Source: CAZRHR01 sp964599915
GTDB taxonomy: Bacteria; Bacteroidota; Bacteroidia; CAIKAF01
Direction of reading: 5' to 3'
Assembly (NCBI GenBank): GCA_964599915.1
Contig: CAZRHR010000005.1
Location: forward strand, 3,698-67,697
DNA: 64,000 nucleotides
The notes beneath the pieces are model-generated. The model worked only from the letters and a program-made list of their open reading frames with translations, did not search any database and was not told the DNA's origin. Positions 10,016-18,320 of the stretch are shown piece after piece (positions within the stretch are counted from its first letter, which is position 1; each line of letters starts with the position of its first letter). The translations under genes were made by a program, and so were the position numbers.

Positions 10016-10696
10016 ATGTTCAAAACCAAAAAAGAGCGGATATTCTTCATCCTAGCCGGATTTTTCATCACCAATGCGGTGGTGGCAGAGTTAATTGGAG
10101 GAAAACTCATTAGCGTGGGTCCATGGTCAGGTTGGGGTCCATGGAACCTGAGTATTGGAATTTTGCCTTGGCCCATTGTATTTCTTACCACCGATTTAAC
10201 CAATGAATATTTTGGACAAAAAGGGGTGCGGCAACTCACGTTACTGACCACGGGTTTGATTGTCTATACTTTTTTAGTGATTTGGCTGGCCATGGGTTTT
10301 CCAGCCGCTTCTTTTTCACCTGTATCTAATGAGGCATTTTCCATGGTTTTTGGCCAAAGCATGTCCATCATTTTGGCCTCCCTCGTTGCATTCATGATGG
10401 CCCAGTTTGTGGACGTTTTTGTGTTTTGGTTTGTACGGAACAGGACGGGCAACCGGTTGCTTTGGTTACGTGCCACTGGGAGTACGGTGGTTTCACAAGG
10501 TATTGATACCTTTATGGTACAGGGTCTGGCATTTTATGTGCCGGGAAAAATCAATTTTGAGGAATGGGTAAGCATTAGCTGGAATGGCTATAGTGCCAAA
10601 TTATTGATTGCGGTTATGCTCACGCCTCTCATTTATCTGGCGCATTACTGGATTGATAAGTACCTAGCGGCAGAGAAGGATAAAGTTCAGGGTTAA
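10016..10696 (+). CDS. Queuosine precursor transporter, YhhQ/VUT family
   Basis: A 226-residue inner membrane protein with about six hydrophobic helices. Family signatures are NAVVAELIGGKL in the first helix, PWPIVFLTTDLTNEYFGQK, the charged loop VRNRTGNRLLWLRATGSTVVSQGIDT, and the final LIAVMLTPLIYLAHYW. YhhQ proteins import preQ0/preQ1-type 7-deazaguanine precursors for queuosine in tRNA. I place the start at ATG 10016 (MFKTKKER), 14 bases after the M28 stop. A further ATG at 9992 would overlap the peptidase gene by ten bases and add eight residues. It is probably co-transcribed with the M28 gene. No queuosine biosynthesis gene is in this window. Confidence 0.88.
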   Translation: MFKTKKERIFFILAGFFITNAVVAELIGGKLISVGPWSGWGPWNLSIGILPWPIVFLTTDLTNEYFGQKGVRQLTLLTTGLIVYTFLVIWLAMGFPAASFSPVSNEAFSMVFGQSMSIILASLVAFMMAQFVDVFVFWFVRNRTGNRLLWLRATGSTVVSQGIDTFMVQGLAFYVPGKINFEEWVSISWNGYSAKLLIAVMLTPLIYLAHYWIDKYLAAEKDKVQG

Positions 10697-10772
10697 GAGA
10701 AAAGAGGCATACTTTGCATGTTTTCTTTTTGAAAGGGCGATTTTAAATTTTTATGCTTGGGAAGTGACGCTT

Positions 10773-10907
10773 TTATTTTGGAAATCCTTTGCCGTGGATG
10801 GTGAAGTACACTTGGTGTTGTTCTCTGTTTTTTGGTGGTCCCCAGCATAGTTTTCTTTTGGAAGGCACACAGGTTGTTTGGCTTTTGTGTTTATAATCGT
10901 TTGTCAT
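10773..10907 (-). CDS. Possible small basic protein, 44 residues (doubtful)
   Basis: The minus strand has ATG at 10907 and TAA at 10773-10775, encoding MTNDYKHKSQTTCVPSKRKL and a continuation rich in Lys, Pro, Gln and His, with two cysteines, ending HGKGFPK. There is no signal peptide or membrane helix. It shows no similarity I recognise, no consensus -7 box is visible, and an ORF of this size can occur by chance. It is listed because it is the only coherent frame in the longest non-coding gap of the window. Confidence 0.15.
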   Translation of the reverse strand: MTNDYKHKSQTTCVPSKRKLCWGPPKNREQHQVYFTIHGKGFPK

Positions 10908-10998
10908 GAAATTCTTAGTTTTTTAAAGACAAGCATTTTGTGCACTCCGCCTTTCATTTTTACATCTTAAAACGTGGGGAATAATAAGAATCGGTCTG

Positions 10999-11032
10999 GC
11001 TTGAAGCAGCCGTTAGGTTTGGCGCTTCAAGC
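10999..11032. other. Inverted repeat / hairpin of unknown role
   Basis: GCTTGAAGC (10999-11007) and GCTTCAAGC (11024-11032) are perfect 9-base complements. Inside them a GCC/GGC pair extends the stem after a one-base bulge, leaving a nine-base loop. No T tract follows on either strand, so it is not a standard intrinsic terminator. It could stabilise the 3' end of the yhhQ transcript or be part of a small RNA. Confidence 0.4.
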
Positions 11033-11202
11033 GAAAGAGGGCTGAGCAGTTTGGTGTGACTCATTATTTAAAATTTAAATTGGGATGGGTATTTTACTTT
11101 CCCACCACTTTTTCAAAGGGTTTTAGTTTTCCAAAGGATGAATGGAAAAAGTCTTGTATTTCCAGCTCTTTATTAAAGATGCTCTTTTCTCCTTAGTGGG
11201 GG

Positions 11203-11235
11203 CAAAAAAAAGCCGCTCCCCGAAGGAAGCGGCTT
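11203..11235 (-). terminator. Intrinsic terminator of the GEVED-domain T9SS gene
   Basis: On the minus strand the sequence forms an 11-pair stem (AAGCCGCTTCC / GGGAGCGGCTT, with one T-G pair) closed by a TTCG tetraloop and followed by eight T residues. This is a textbook rho-independent terminator 23 bases after the stop codon of the gene at 11258-14893. Confidence 0.88.
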
Positions 11236-11257
11236 ACAGAAGTTTACATTGAAAGCC

Positions 11258-14200
11258 TTATTCGATGATGATCTGACGCACAGCGCGCAGGTTTACATCG
11301 GTGAGCTCAAGGGTGTACATACCTGTAGACAAATGCGCTACTGGAATAGAAAGCACCTCTCCGGCGGTTAGGTTAGCCGCAGATAGGGTGGCAATGGTTC
11401 TTCCGGTGACATCGTACAAGGTAATAGATGCTTTGGCGGAAAGGCCTGCATCTAAACGAAGTCTTACTACTTCGGAAGCAGGGTTAGGCCAAATTTCTAA
11501 TGCAATACCTTGCGCTTCTTCAATGTTTACATTGGTCGCAGAGAAAGGATTGGTTGCGGTAGCAGAAGCACCACACTCATCGGTCACGGTAAGCACAACG
11601 TTGTAATTTCCGGGCTGGCTGTACACATGGGTTACATTTGCACCGGTTCCGGTGTTGCCGTCGCCGAAATCCCAGCTGTAGTTGATGCCATTGCCTGTAC
11701 CTGTTGCGCTAAAGATTCCGGTAAGGAAAGACACGCTTGAGGTGAAGCTGGCAGTAGGCGCAGGGAAGTTGGTAACCTGAATGGTATCTTCAGAAGAACC
11801 ACAAGAGGAAACAACGGTGATGATGTATTGGTCTGCGGCAGTCACCGTGATGGTAGCATCGTTAGAGAAGTTGCTCCAGAAATATTGAGCACCGGATACC
11901 GCAGGGCTACCAAGGGTAACAGACTGGTTGGCGCATTTCTGAATGTCTGGACCTAAGGAATACGTACCAGCTGCAATAAACTCATCTACACCAATATCCG
12001 GCGTGGATGTGTTACGGCCATCTCCATCGAAATCTTGGGTAACACCGGCATAAGGTGCACCGGCATTGTCTAGCGCCGCTTCACAGGTATGCAAATCAGA
12101 ACCATTAAACGCCGGATCTACAGAAACTGAGTTCGCGTCTTTGTTTGTTGCGCTTTGGTAGGCGGCCAAGTTGGCGTAGTTGGTGGTTCCCCATGTCACT
12201 AAATCTGCACCGGTGGTGTAGAGGTTATTGTGGTCAGAGGTTCCCACATTGAATGGTGATTCTACCCGGAAGGCTGCACCACCACCAAGCTGTGCCAGGT
12301 TGTTGTTCCAGCTGTTAATGCCATTGGCAATGATGTTGCTTGGGCTGTCATTGTGAATGTACAGGGCTACATCATCTGCGTCGGGGCCCATCATGGCTAC
12401 AGAATTGTGTACCACATCCAGGCCTTGACCTCCGGTAATGTCGATACCTACATTGAGCACGGTGGCATTGGTGTTACCCATATATACCGAGTTGTTGGCT
12501 ACGACAAACGGATTAGAAAGTGGTCCATTCACATTGTATGCCACGATTCCAACGCCACCAAGGTTGTCGTCGAAGGTGTTTAAGGTGATTTCACCAGAGG
12601 AGTAGACGTCTCTAACATATACTCTGAAAGGTGTGCTTCCTGTGCGTGTAGAGGAGAAGTGGTTGCCTGTAACTACAGGATTTTGTTGGCTGAACAAACC
12701 TGCACCCAACAAGAAGTAGTTACGAATGGTGTTGTTTTCGATTCTGGTACCCGATTCTGGTTGAGAAATCGATGGGCCACCCATGGATACACTACGTGTT
12801 CCACCAATAATTACGTTGTTACGAATAACATTGTCATTGTCTACAGCCACGGTGGAGCGGAAAGCCCAACGATTGGAGTTGTCGGAAGTGGCTAAGGTGT
12901 CAGAAATAACCACACAATGCTCTACGATATTAGAGTCTGCGCCACCGAGATAATCCACAATAACGGAAAATGCGGGGTTGTTCATGCGCATGGTCATGTA
13001 GCGAATGGTGTAGTAGTCTCCACCGGAGAAGCGCGCTACATAGTTGGTCGCCGCATTGGTGGCAGGAGACACAAGGGTTACAGAGTCTGCGTCAACTGCT
13101 TCAGATTGGAAGATGACTCTTGCACCTGCGGTAGCTGGTGTAAAGGGCAACAAATCCATTTGGGTGTTGTATGTACCAGACCTTAGATTGAAAGTGGTGG
13201 TATTACACACCCCTCTTTGGTTAATGGCTGAAACTGCAGCAGCCAAATTGGCAAAGTTAGGTGCATTGCCTCCCACGGTGTAGGAGCCGGAAAGTCCGAG
13301 ATACAAGGTAGAAGTGAGGGTGTCGTTAAAGTTTACGATATCGGCTTGTCCGTTAGGTGAAGACGTCCAAACTTTAAGTACATCTGCATCTTGGAAGTTT
13401 CCTGTTCCAATCACCACATTGGCATTGGCACCAGAAGCGATGTTACCTGTCCAGTTGAAGGTGGTTACAGCGCCTCCATTGACTTGCCAAGAAATATCTA
13501 ATGCAGTAAGTGCATTAATACCGGGATTGGTGACATTGACTTCAATGCTATTGGCCAAGCTGCATCCACCTTGGGTAGCTGGAGAAATCAATGAAGCAAT
13601 GCCTGCGTCATCACTTGCTACAGGAATAATGGTGATGTTATAATCTTCTGTTTCGCCGTAACCATAGGTTCCGCAAGGGTTCACGTTCATGCTGCTCCAT
13701 GTTTCGGCCAGTACCACCCGCATCCGGGTAACGCCGGGAAGCGCTGTAGAAGGAATAGTAATGGTTCCGGTATGGTTTCCTAAAGCACCGGGGCTTTGTG
13801 CGATCAGGTCGAAACGCTCTCCGGGATCTGTTAACTGACCATTTTGGTTGAAGTCAATAAATACAGTGGCGTAGGAAGTATAGGGTCCACCGCAAGAAGA
13901 ATGATTAACCACCACGTTATAGGTGGAGTCGTTGTTGGCTACAAGTCCTGCTAAAGAAGAATAGTTTGTGTAGGTAGCACATCCTGCAGGAGAGGGATTA
14001 TTGAACGTTCCGAAAGTAACGCCACCGATGTGGGTGTCTCCTGTGGATGTCGCATTGCTAGGGCAATAGCAGGTAAGGAAGCTATTTACGTTCACTTGTA
14101 TAGGCTGGGTCGTATCAGACACCCCTGAACAAGTAGCAATGAGGCGGTAAAACGTAGAAGCTGTGATTTGGGTGGTCAGGGTGGGGTTGGTTTCTCCCAT

Positions 14201-14893
14201 CATGTCGGCCCAAACGGTTCCATTGGCAGACGATTGCCACTGCATGGTAAGTCCTGTTCCCGCGCTAAGACCTTGAGAAGACAAGGTGAAGTTGGTGGCG
14301 GGACAAATGGAGGCCGGCCCCGTCAGCGTTCCTGCGCTTGGTGGTGCAGTACAGGCGTTATTGACTACGTTGATGGAATAGTCTTCCGTTTCACCAAAAC
14401 TGGCAGAAGTACAGTCGCTGGCTTGGGTGGGCACGTTGGTTCCACCAAAGTCATAAATACAGCGAACCCGGAGACGATAGGTGCCGGAGGAAGCCGTAAG
14501 CGGAATGGAAATAGAGCCATTGGCTGAATAGTTGGCTCCGGACCACGTAGTGCCTAAAAATTCACCTGCATCTTGAAAGTCCTGGTCATTGTTCAAATCT
14601 ACCCACAGGGCAATGTGTTGGTAGTTGTAACCGAGGCTTGTTGAATAAGCCGTTGGTGTACCTGCGGTGAGGGTAGGGGCGGGTAATGAGGTGAAGTTGT
14701 CATAGGAACTTCCACAAGCCGAAGCATTGTTCAAAGAGCCGAGGGTGAAATTGAGGATTTCATCTCCCCAACTACAATCCGCTACAGGAACACAGTACTG
14801 CCCAAAGGCTGTACTGCCTGCGAGCAAGCTTCCTGCCAGCACGAGCCCCAAGCGTGTCCCGGTGTCCCGGGTGAAGGGTAAAAGTCTAAGCAT
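11258..14893 (-). CDS. Large T9SS-secreted GEVED / beta-helix / PKD protein
   Basis: A 1211-residue cell-surface or secreted protein. A signal peptide (to about residue 32, LLAGSTAFGQ) is followed by a GEVED domain (ending FGETEDYSINV), an Ig-like module (GPASICPATNFTL) and a second GEVED domain (ending YGETEDYNITI). Next is a CARDB/Ig-like segment (DDAGIASLISPATQGGCSL) and a right-handed parallel beta-helix with repeating turns such as NIVEHCVVISDT, NVIRNNVIIGG and TRIENNTIRNY. A PKD domain (YSWDFGDGNTG...GNYNVVLTV) precedes a type A T9SS sorting domain (IWPNPASEVV...DVTGRTIATL...GMYTLEL). The beta-helix suggests polysaccharide binding or lyase-like architecture, but no catalytic residues are evident. 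The role is probably adhesion or glycan interaction. It is monocistronic, with a terminator directly downstream and a 121-base AT-rich stretch upstream. Confidence 0.9.
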   Translation of the reverse strand: MLRLLPFTRDTGTRLGLVLAGSLLAGSTAFGQYCVPVADCSWGDEILNFTLGSLNNASACGSSYDNFTSLPAPTLTAGTPTAYSTSLGYNYQHIALWVDLNNDQDFQDAGEFLGTTWSGANYSANGSISIPLTASSGTYRLRVRCIYDFGGTNVPTQASDCTSASFGETEDYSINVVNNACTAPPSAGTLTGPASICPATNFTLSSQGLSAGTGLTMQWQSSANGTVWADMMGETNPTLTTQITASTFYRLIATCSGVSDTTQPIQVNVNSFLTCYCPSNATSTGDTHIGGVTFGTFNNPSPAGCATYTNYSSLAGLVANNDSTYNVVVNHSSCGGPYTSYATVFIDFNQNGQLTDPGERFDLIAQSPGALGNHTGTITIPSTALPGVTRMRVVLAETWSSMNVNPCGTYGYGETEDYNITIIPVASDDAGIASLISPATQGGCSLANSIEVNVTNPGINALTALDISWQVNGGAVTTFNWTGNIASGANANVVIGTGNFQDADVLKVWTSSPNGQADIVNFNDTLTSTLYLGLSGSYTVGGNAPNFANLAAAVSAINQRGVCNTTTFNLRSGTYNTQMDLLPFTPATAGARVIFQSEAVDADSVTLVSPATNAATNYVARFSGGDYYTIRYMTMRMNNPAFSVIVDYLGGADSNIVEHCVVISDTLATSDNSNRWAFRSTVAVDNDNVIRNNVIIGGTRSVSMGGPSISQPESGTRIENNTIRNYFLLGAGLFSQQNPVVTGNHFSSTRTGSTPFRVYVRDVYSSGEITLNTFDDNLGGVGIVAYNVNGPLSNPFVVANNSVYMGNTNATVLNVGIDITGGQGLDVVHNSVAMMGPDADDVALYIHNDSPSNIIANGINSWNNNLAQLGGGAAFRVESPFNVGTSDHNNLYTTGADLVTWGTTNYANLAAYQSATNKDANSVSVDPAFNGSDLHTCEAALDNAGAPYAGVTQDFDGDGRNTSTPDIGVDEFIAAGTYSLGPDIQKCANQSVTLGSPAVSGAQYFWSNFSNDATITVTAADQYIITVVSSCGSSEDTIQVTNFPAPTASFTSSVSFLTGIFSATGTGNGINYSWDFGDGNTGTGANVTHVYSQPGNYNVVLTVTDECGASATATNPFSATNVNIEEAQGIALEIWPNPASEVVRLRLDAGLSAKASITLYDVTGRTIATLSAANLTAGEVLSIPVAHLSTGMYTLELTDVNLRAVRQIIIE

Positions 14894-14974
14894 TGTCTTA
14901 AGATTTAAGTAAGATTACCTTAAATTTAAAGACATAAAATCTAACTGCCAAAATAAATGCACGGACTTTTCTGA

Positions 14975-15022
14975 AAGCATAGAAAATCAAAAAGAAAAGT
15001 TTATTATTTAATTTCTATGCTT
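14975..15022. other. 11-base inverted repeat at the 3' end of the S24 repressor gene
   Basis: AAGCATAGAAA (14975-14985) and TTTCTATGCTT (15012-15022) are perfectly complementary, with a 26-base AT-rich loop. The right arm includes the repressor stop codon. It may act as a weak terminator or a transcript-end stabiliser. There is no T tract after the stem. Confidence 0.3.
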
Positions 15023-15818
15023 GTCCTACTTTTTTCTTCATGTCTTCCATGTCTTGTTGTAGCTTTAATACAGCCCGCTGTATTTCATCTCCCGGAATTT
15101 GAGGCTCAGGTAAGTCCGCAGAAATAAAATGTACAAAGCTCCAGATTTCTAACAACTCTTGCAGGGCGACTTCATAGGGCGGATAAGCCGGATTGGTAGA
15201 ACACAACATAAGCGTTCCATGCGATGGTATTCTGTTTTGCACAATTTTAAAAACGGCACCTTCTTCACGGGTCACCACAATGCAAGGGGTGCCACTTTTC
15301 AGGTTTGACCAATCTTGCACATACGCGCCTGTAACCCAGGAGCCCGGTGCCACCGGTGGCATAGAATCTCCGGCAATCTGAAACGTACGATATTTTTTTT
15401 CCCGGTCTAAAAAAGGAAGGTGAAAAGCGGGCAACACCGAAATAAAGTCAGGATCCGCATAGCCTGCTGTATAGCCTGCTTTGGCTTTTATTCCGACCAA
15501 TTCTATGTTCTCACGGTTATGGCTGTCCAATGTTGTGGCTAAAATGCGAAGCTTTCGGCCGGTAATGTCCACATCATATTGATGGGTCATTTCCTCCAAT
15601 TTATTCGATGTAAACCCTGAAATATCCTCTGTAAGCAACCGCTCCACGGAGATTTTGAAGAAGCGCGTAATCTTGAGCAGCGTATCTAAGCTGGGCTCGG
15701 TTGCGCCATTTTCGTAAGCACTATACGTGGTACGCTTGATCCCCAACACGGCGGCTACCTCTTCCTGAGAACGACCCCTGTGTTTGCGTAAAGTTTTTAG
15801 GTTGGTAGCAAAGTACAT
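15015..15818 (-). CDS. LexA-like repressor: XRE helix-turn-helix plus S24 peptidase domain
   Basis: A 267-residue protein from the ATG at 15818; an earlier in-frame ATG at 15860 adds 14 non-homologous residues. Residues 4-60 are an XRE/Cro-type helix-turn-helix (TNLKTLRKHRGRSQEEVAAVLGIKRTTYS is split here only for reading). The C-terminal half is an S24 (LexA/UmuD/CI) autoprotease: Ser152 in GDSMPP and Lys191 in AVFKIV would be the dyad. Ala-Gly pairs at 114-115 and 118-119 (KAGYTAGY) are candidate self-cleavage sites. It is divergent from dinB with 76 bases between starts. A natural model is a damage-responsive repressor of the adjacent polymerase and of itself; the DNA-damage link is inferred. 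No phage genes lie nearby. Confidence 0.85.
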   Translation of the reverse strand: MYFATNLKTLRKHRGRSQEEVAAVLGIKRTTYSAYENGATEPSLDTLLKITRFFKISVERLLTEDISGFTSNKLEEMTHQYDVDITGRKLRILATTLDSHNRENIELVGIKAKAGYTAGYADPDFISVLPAFHLPFLDREKKYRTFQIAGDSMPPVAPGSWVTGAYVQDWSNLKSGTPCIVVTREEGAVFKIVQNRIPSHGTLMLCSTNPAYPPYEVALQELLEIWSFVHFISADLPEPQIPGDEIQRAVLKLQQDMEDMKKKVGQA

Positions 15819-15894
15819 GCGTAGTATTTTGAAGATAAAATTGGGAAAAAATTGCAACAATGCCTAATTTAATGACGCTTTTTTGACAGAAATA
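15819..15894. promoter_or_regulatory. Divergent control region of the S24 repressor and dinB
   Basis: These 76 bases must hold both promoters and any repressor operator. On the plus strand a TTG and a TAATTTAA segment sit about 21 bases apart, and on the minus strand a TTG and TATCTTCA about 17 apart. Both are only partial matches to the -33/-7 consensus. I find no clean palindrome that can be named as the operator. Confidence 0.4.
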
Positions 15895-17052
15895 ATGGCA
15901 AATAATCGCTTTGTGCTTCATATAGACATGGATGCCTTTTTTGTGGCAGCAGAATGTTTACGTAATACGGCCCTGCAAGGGAAGCCACTTATTATTGGTG
16001 GAATCGGTGACCGTGGTGTGGTTTCCTCCTGTTCGTATGAAGCCCGGAGGTTCGGGATTCATTCTGCCATGCCCATGGCCTTGGCCAAACGGCTCTGCCC
16101 TCATGCCACGGTGTTGGGTGGTGACATGGAGTATTATTCAAAACTGTCCGGACTGGTTACGGCGGTTATTCAAGATACCGCACCCTGTTTTGAAAAGGCT
16201 TCGATTGATGAATTTTATGTGGACCTCACCGGCATGGATCGTTTTTTTGGCTGTGCGCAATGGAGCAAAGAACTACGGGAAAAAATTACCCGTGAATGTG
16301 GCTTGCCTAGTTCTTTTGGTCTTTCGGCCAATAAAACGGTGTCTAAAGTGGCCACCAATACCGCCAAACCCAACGGAATGAAGCAGATTCTCCATGGCGA
16401 AGAACGTGGATTTTTATCTCCGCTTCCCGTGGCAGATTTGCCCATGGCCGGTCAAAAAACGGTCGCCAGATTGCGGGACATGGGGGTCGTGTACATCAAT
16501 ACTTTGCAGGCCATGCCGCAATCTTTAATGATTCAGGGTTTTGGATTGCCGGGAAAGATTTTATGGGAAAGGGCACAAGGTGAGGACAGTCGACCCGTGG
16601 TGCCCTACCAAGAACAAAAATCCATTGGCGTGGAAGTGACCCTTGGTCGAGATAGTACCGATGCAGCTTATTTACAGCGTCTTCTCACAGCCTTAACCGA
16701 AAAGGTAGGTTTTCGACTGCGTAAAACACGTAAACTCACAGGCTGTATCGCAGTAAAAATCAGGTATTCCGATTTTAATACCCACACCCGCCAGCTGAAA
16801 ATTCCTTACACAGGAAACGACCAGACCCTGTTGCCTTACGTGCGTCAATTGTTTACCCAGTTGTACGATCGTCGACTACGCATTCGACTTGTCGGGGTCC
16901 GCTGCACCGACTTGGTACATGGCAGCCCTCAATTGTCACTTTTTGACCATGAATCCAAACGCTTACACTTAGATGCTGCCTTAGATCTTGTGCGCCGCAA
17001 GTTTGGTGAAAAGTCTGTCCAGCGTGCGCATTACCATGGTCTTAAGTTTTAA
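15895..17052 (+). CDS. dinB: DNA polymerase IV (Y-family)
   Basis: A 385-residue translesion polymerase. The catalytic acids are present: Asp11 in HIDMDAFF and Asp105-Glu106 in SIDEFYVDLTG. The finger-domain YEARRFGIHSAMP motif and the LSANKTVSKVATNTAKP helix-hairpin-helix region are intact, as is the little-finger start KSIGVEVTLG. A sliding-clamp-binding motif QLSLF is at residues 346-350, followed by about 35 further residues. I use the ATG at 15895 (MANNRF) rather than the TTG four codons earlier. The divergent LexA-like S24 gene is its probable regulator, giving an SOS-type two-gene mutagenesis module. Compared with E. coli DinB (351 residues) the size is normal. Confidence 0.95.
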   Translation: MANNRFVLHIDMDAFFVAAECLRNTALQGKPLIIGGIGDRGVVSSCSYEARRFGIHSAMPMALAKRLCPHATVLGGDMEYYSKLSGLVTAVIQDTAPCFEKASIDEFYVDLTGMDRFFGCAQWSKELREKITRECGLPSSFGLSANKTVSKVATNTAKPNGMKQILHGEERGFLSPLPVADLPMAGQKTVARLRDMGVVYINTLQAMPQSLMIQGFGLPGKILWERAQGEDSRPVVPYQEQKSIGVEVTLGRDSTDAAYLQRLLTALTEKVGFRLRKTRKLTGCIAVKIRYSDFNTHTRQLKIPYTGNDQTLLPYVRQLFTQLYDRRLRIRLVGVRCTDLVHGSPQLSLFDHESKRLHLDAALDLVRRKFGEKSVQRAHYHGLKF

Positions 17053-17158
17053 GTGAGGTGCATGTAGCAGTTGTTCTTCTTCTTTTTTCACCCATCCATG
17101 CGTTGTTCTTTTACCTTTCTTTTGGCCCTAAACAAATAATGAGTATAAAAGACGGGGC

Positions 17159-17191
17159 TTTGATGTGACCATGAAAATGCGCGTATATTTG
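17159..17191 (+). promoter_or_regulatory. Full -33/-7 promoter of galE
   Basis: TTTG at 17159-17162 and TATATTTG at 17184-17191 are separated by 21 bases, the best complete Bacteroidota-type promoter in the window. The predicted start point near 17195 leaves a leader of about 20 bases before the galE ATG at 17216. Confidence 0.75.
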
Positions 17192-17215
17192 GCCTAACCA
17201 ACAAGCTTTAAGGTT

Positions 17216-18238
17216 ATGCGTATTTTGGTCACCGGAGGTACAGGTTATATTGGCTCCCATACCGTGGTTGCTCTTTTAGAAGCGGGTCACCACGTAATAA
17301 GCGTAGACAACCTAAGTAATTCAGAAGCTTCCGTCAATGAACGAATTACAGACATTGTAGGACATGGACCCTCGTTCTTTGAGGTGGATTTATGTGACCA
17401 AGTTCGCCTGCGCGAAGTATTTGAGAAGGTTGGTCCCATCGATGGTGTGATTCATTTTGCCGCGTTCAAAGCGGTGGGAGAATCTGTGGCGCAACCCCTT
17501 CGTTATTATCAAAACAATGTAAACGGGCTTCTGAGTTTGCTTGAATGCATGACAGAATTTGGGGTAGGACAACTTGTGTTCTCTTCCTCTTGTACAGTGT
17601 ATGGCACGCCTGAACAGTTGCCTGTAACCGAACAAGCACCTTTGCGGCCTGCACAATCTCCTTACGGTGCCACCAAACAGATGGGCGAGCAAATCATTAG
17701 CGATTGGGTACGTGCCCATCCACATGCGCGGGCCTTATTGTTGCGGTATTTTAATCCAATTGGCGCACATCCTTCCGGAAAAATTGGAGAATGGCCACGA
17801 GGCGTACCCAATAACCTGGTGCCATTTATTACCCAAACCGCCGCAGGATTAAGGGAACGACTTCAAATTTTTGGGTCGGATTATCCAACCCCGGATGGTA
17901 CCTGTATTCGCGATTATATTCATGTATGTGATTTGGCGGATACGCATGTATTGGGATTGTCGCGATTGCCACATCTTTTGCCGGGTGGGCAGGTAAGGGC
18001 TTTGAATGTTGGGACCGGTTCAGGTACTTCTGTGTTGGAAGCAGTGTTGGCTTTTGAAAAAGTCAATGGCGTGCCGGTTCCCCGTGCCTTTGCTCCCAGA
18101 CGCGAAGGAGATGTGGTACAAATTTGGGCCGATGCTACCACGGCCATGGAAGTCCTACAATGGACTCCGCGCTTTTCCTTGGAAGATGCCATGCGGACCG
18201 CCTGGCTTTGGGAACAAAACCTCAGAAAGCATACCTAA
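17216..18238 (+). CDS. galE: UDP-glucose 4-epimerase
   Basis: A 340-residue short-chain dehydrogenase/reductase that interconverts UDP-glucose and UDP-galactose for the Leloir pathway and surface glycan synthesis. The NAD-binding motif is GGTGYIGSH (residues 7-15). The catalytic set is Ser124/125 in FSSSCTVYG and Tyr150-xxx-Lys154 in SPYGATK. The substrate-loop RYFNPIGAHPSG and the downstream GTCIRDYIHVCDLADTHV are typical of true GalE rather than other NDP-sugar epimerases. It has its own strong promoter and is followed after 82 bases by the EnvC-like gene, which also has its own box. Confidence 0.95.
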   Translation: MRILVTGGTGYIGSHTVVALLEAGHHVISVDNLSNSEASVNERITDIVGHGPSFFEVDLCDQVRLREVFEKVGPIDGVIHFAAFKAVGESVAQPLRYYQNNVNGLLSLLECMTEFGVGQLVFSSSCTVYGTPEQLPVTEQAPLRPAQSPYGATKQMGEQIISDWVRAHPHARALLLRYFNPIGAHPSGKIGEWPRGVPNNLVPFITQTAAGLRERLQIFGSDYPTPDGTCIRDYIHVCDLADTHVLGLSRLPHLLPGGQVRALNVGTGSGTSVLEAVLAFEKVNGVPVPRAFAPRREGDVVQIWADATTAMEVLQWTPRFSLEDAMRTAWLWEQNLRKHT

Positions 18239-18308
18239 AAACTGGTTTTCAACGTTCTCAAGTTGATAAGCTTTTGTAGCATGGTCCCGGTGAACCAAGC
18301 CATGCCTG

Positions 18309-18316
18309 TATTTTTG
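18309..18316 (+). promoter_or_regulatory. TAnnTTTG -7 box of the EnvC-like gene
   Basis: TATTTTTG is followed by tcat and the ATG at 18321. It is a perfect consensus match with four-base spacing, predicting an almost leaderless mRNA. Confidence 0.6.
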
Positions 18317-18320
18317 TCAT

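Larger units (their letters stand above)
10697..11202. other. Long non-coding stretch with a hairpin and one small ORF
   Basis: About 500 bases between convergent genes hold no convincing long gene. It contains a strong imperfect hairpin at 10999-11032 and a 44-codon minus-strand ORF at 10773-10907, both listed separately. The rest is AT-rich with many T runs on the plus strand. I see no tRNA-like or riboswitch-like fold that I can name. Confidence 0.6.

Noticed and set aside
15015..17052. Prophage remnant suggested by an XRE/S24 repressor
   Set aside because: No integrase, phage structural gene or attachment site is nearby, and the partner is DNA polymerase IV.
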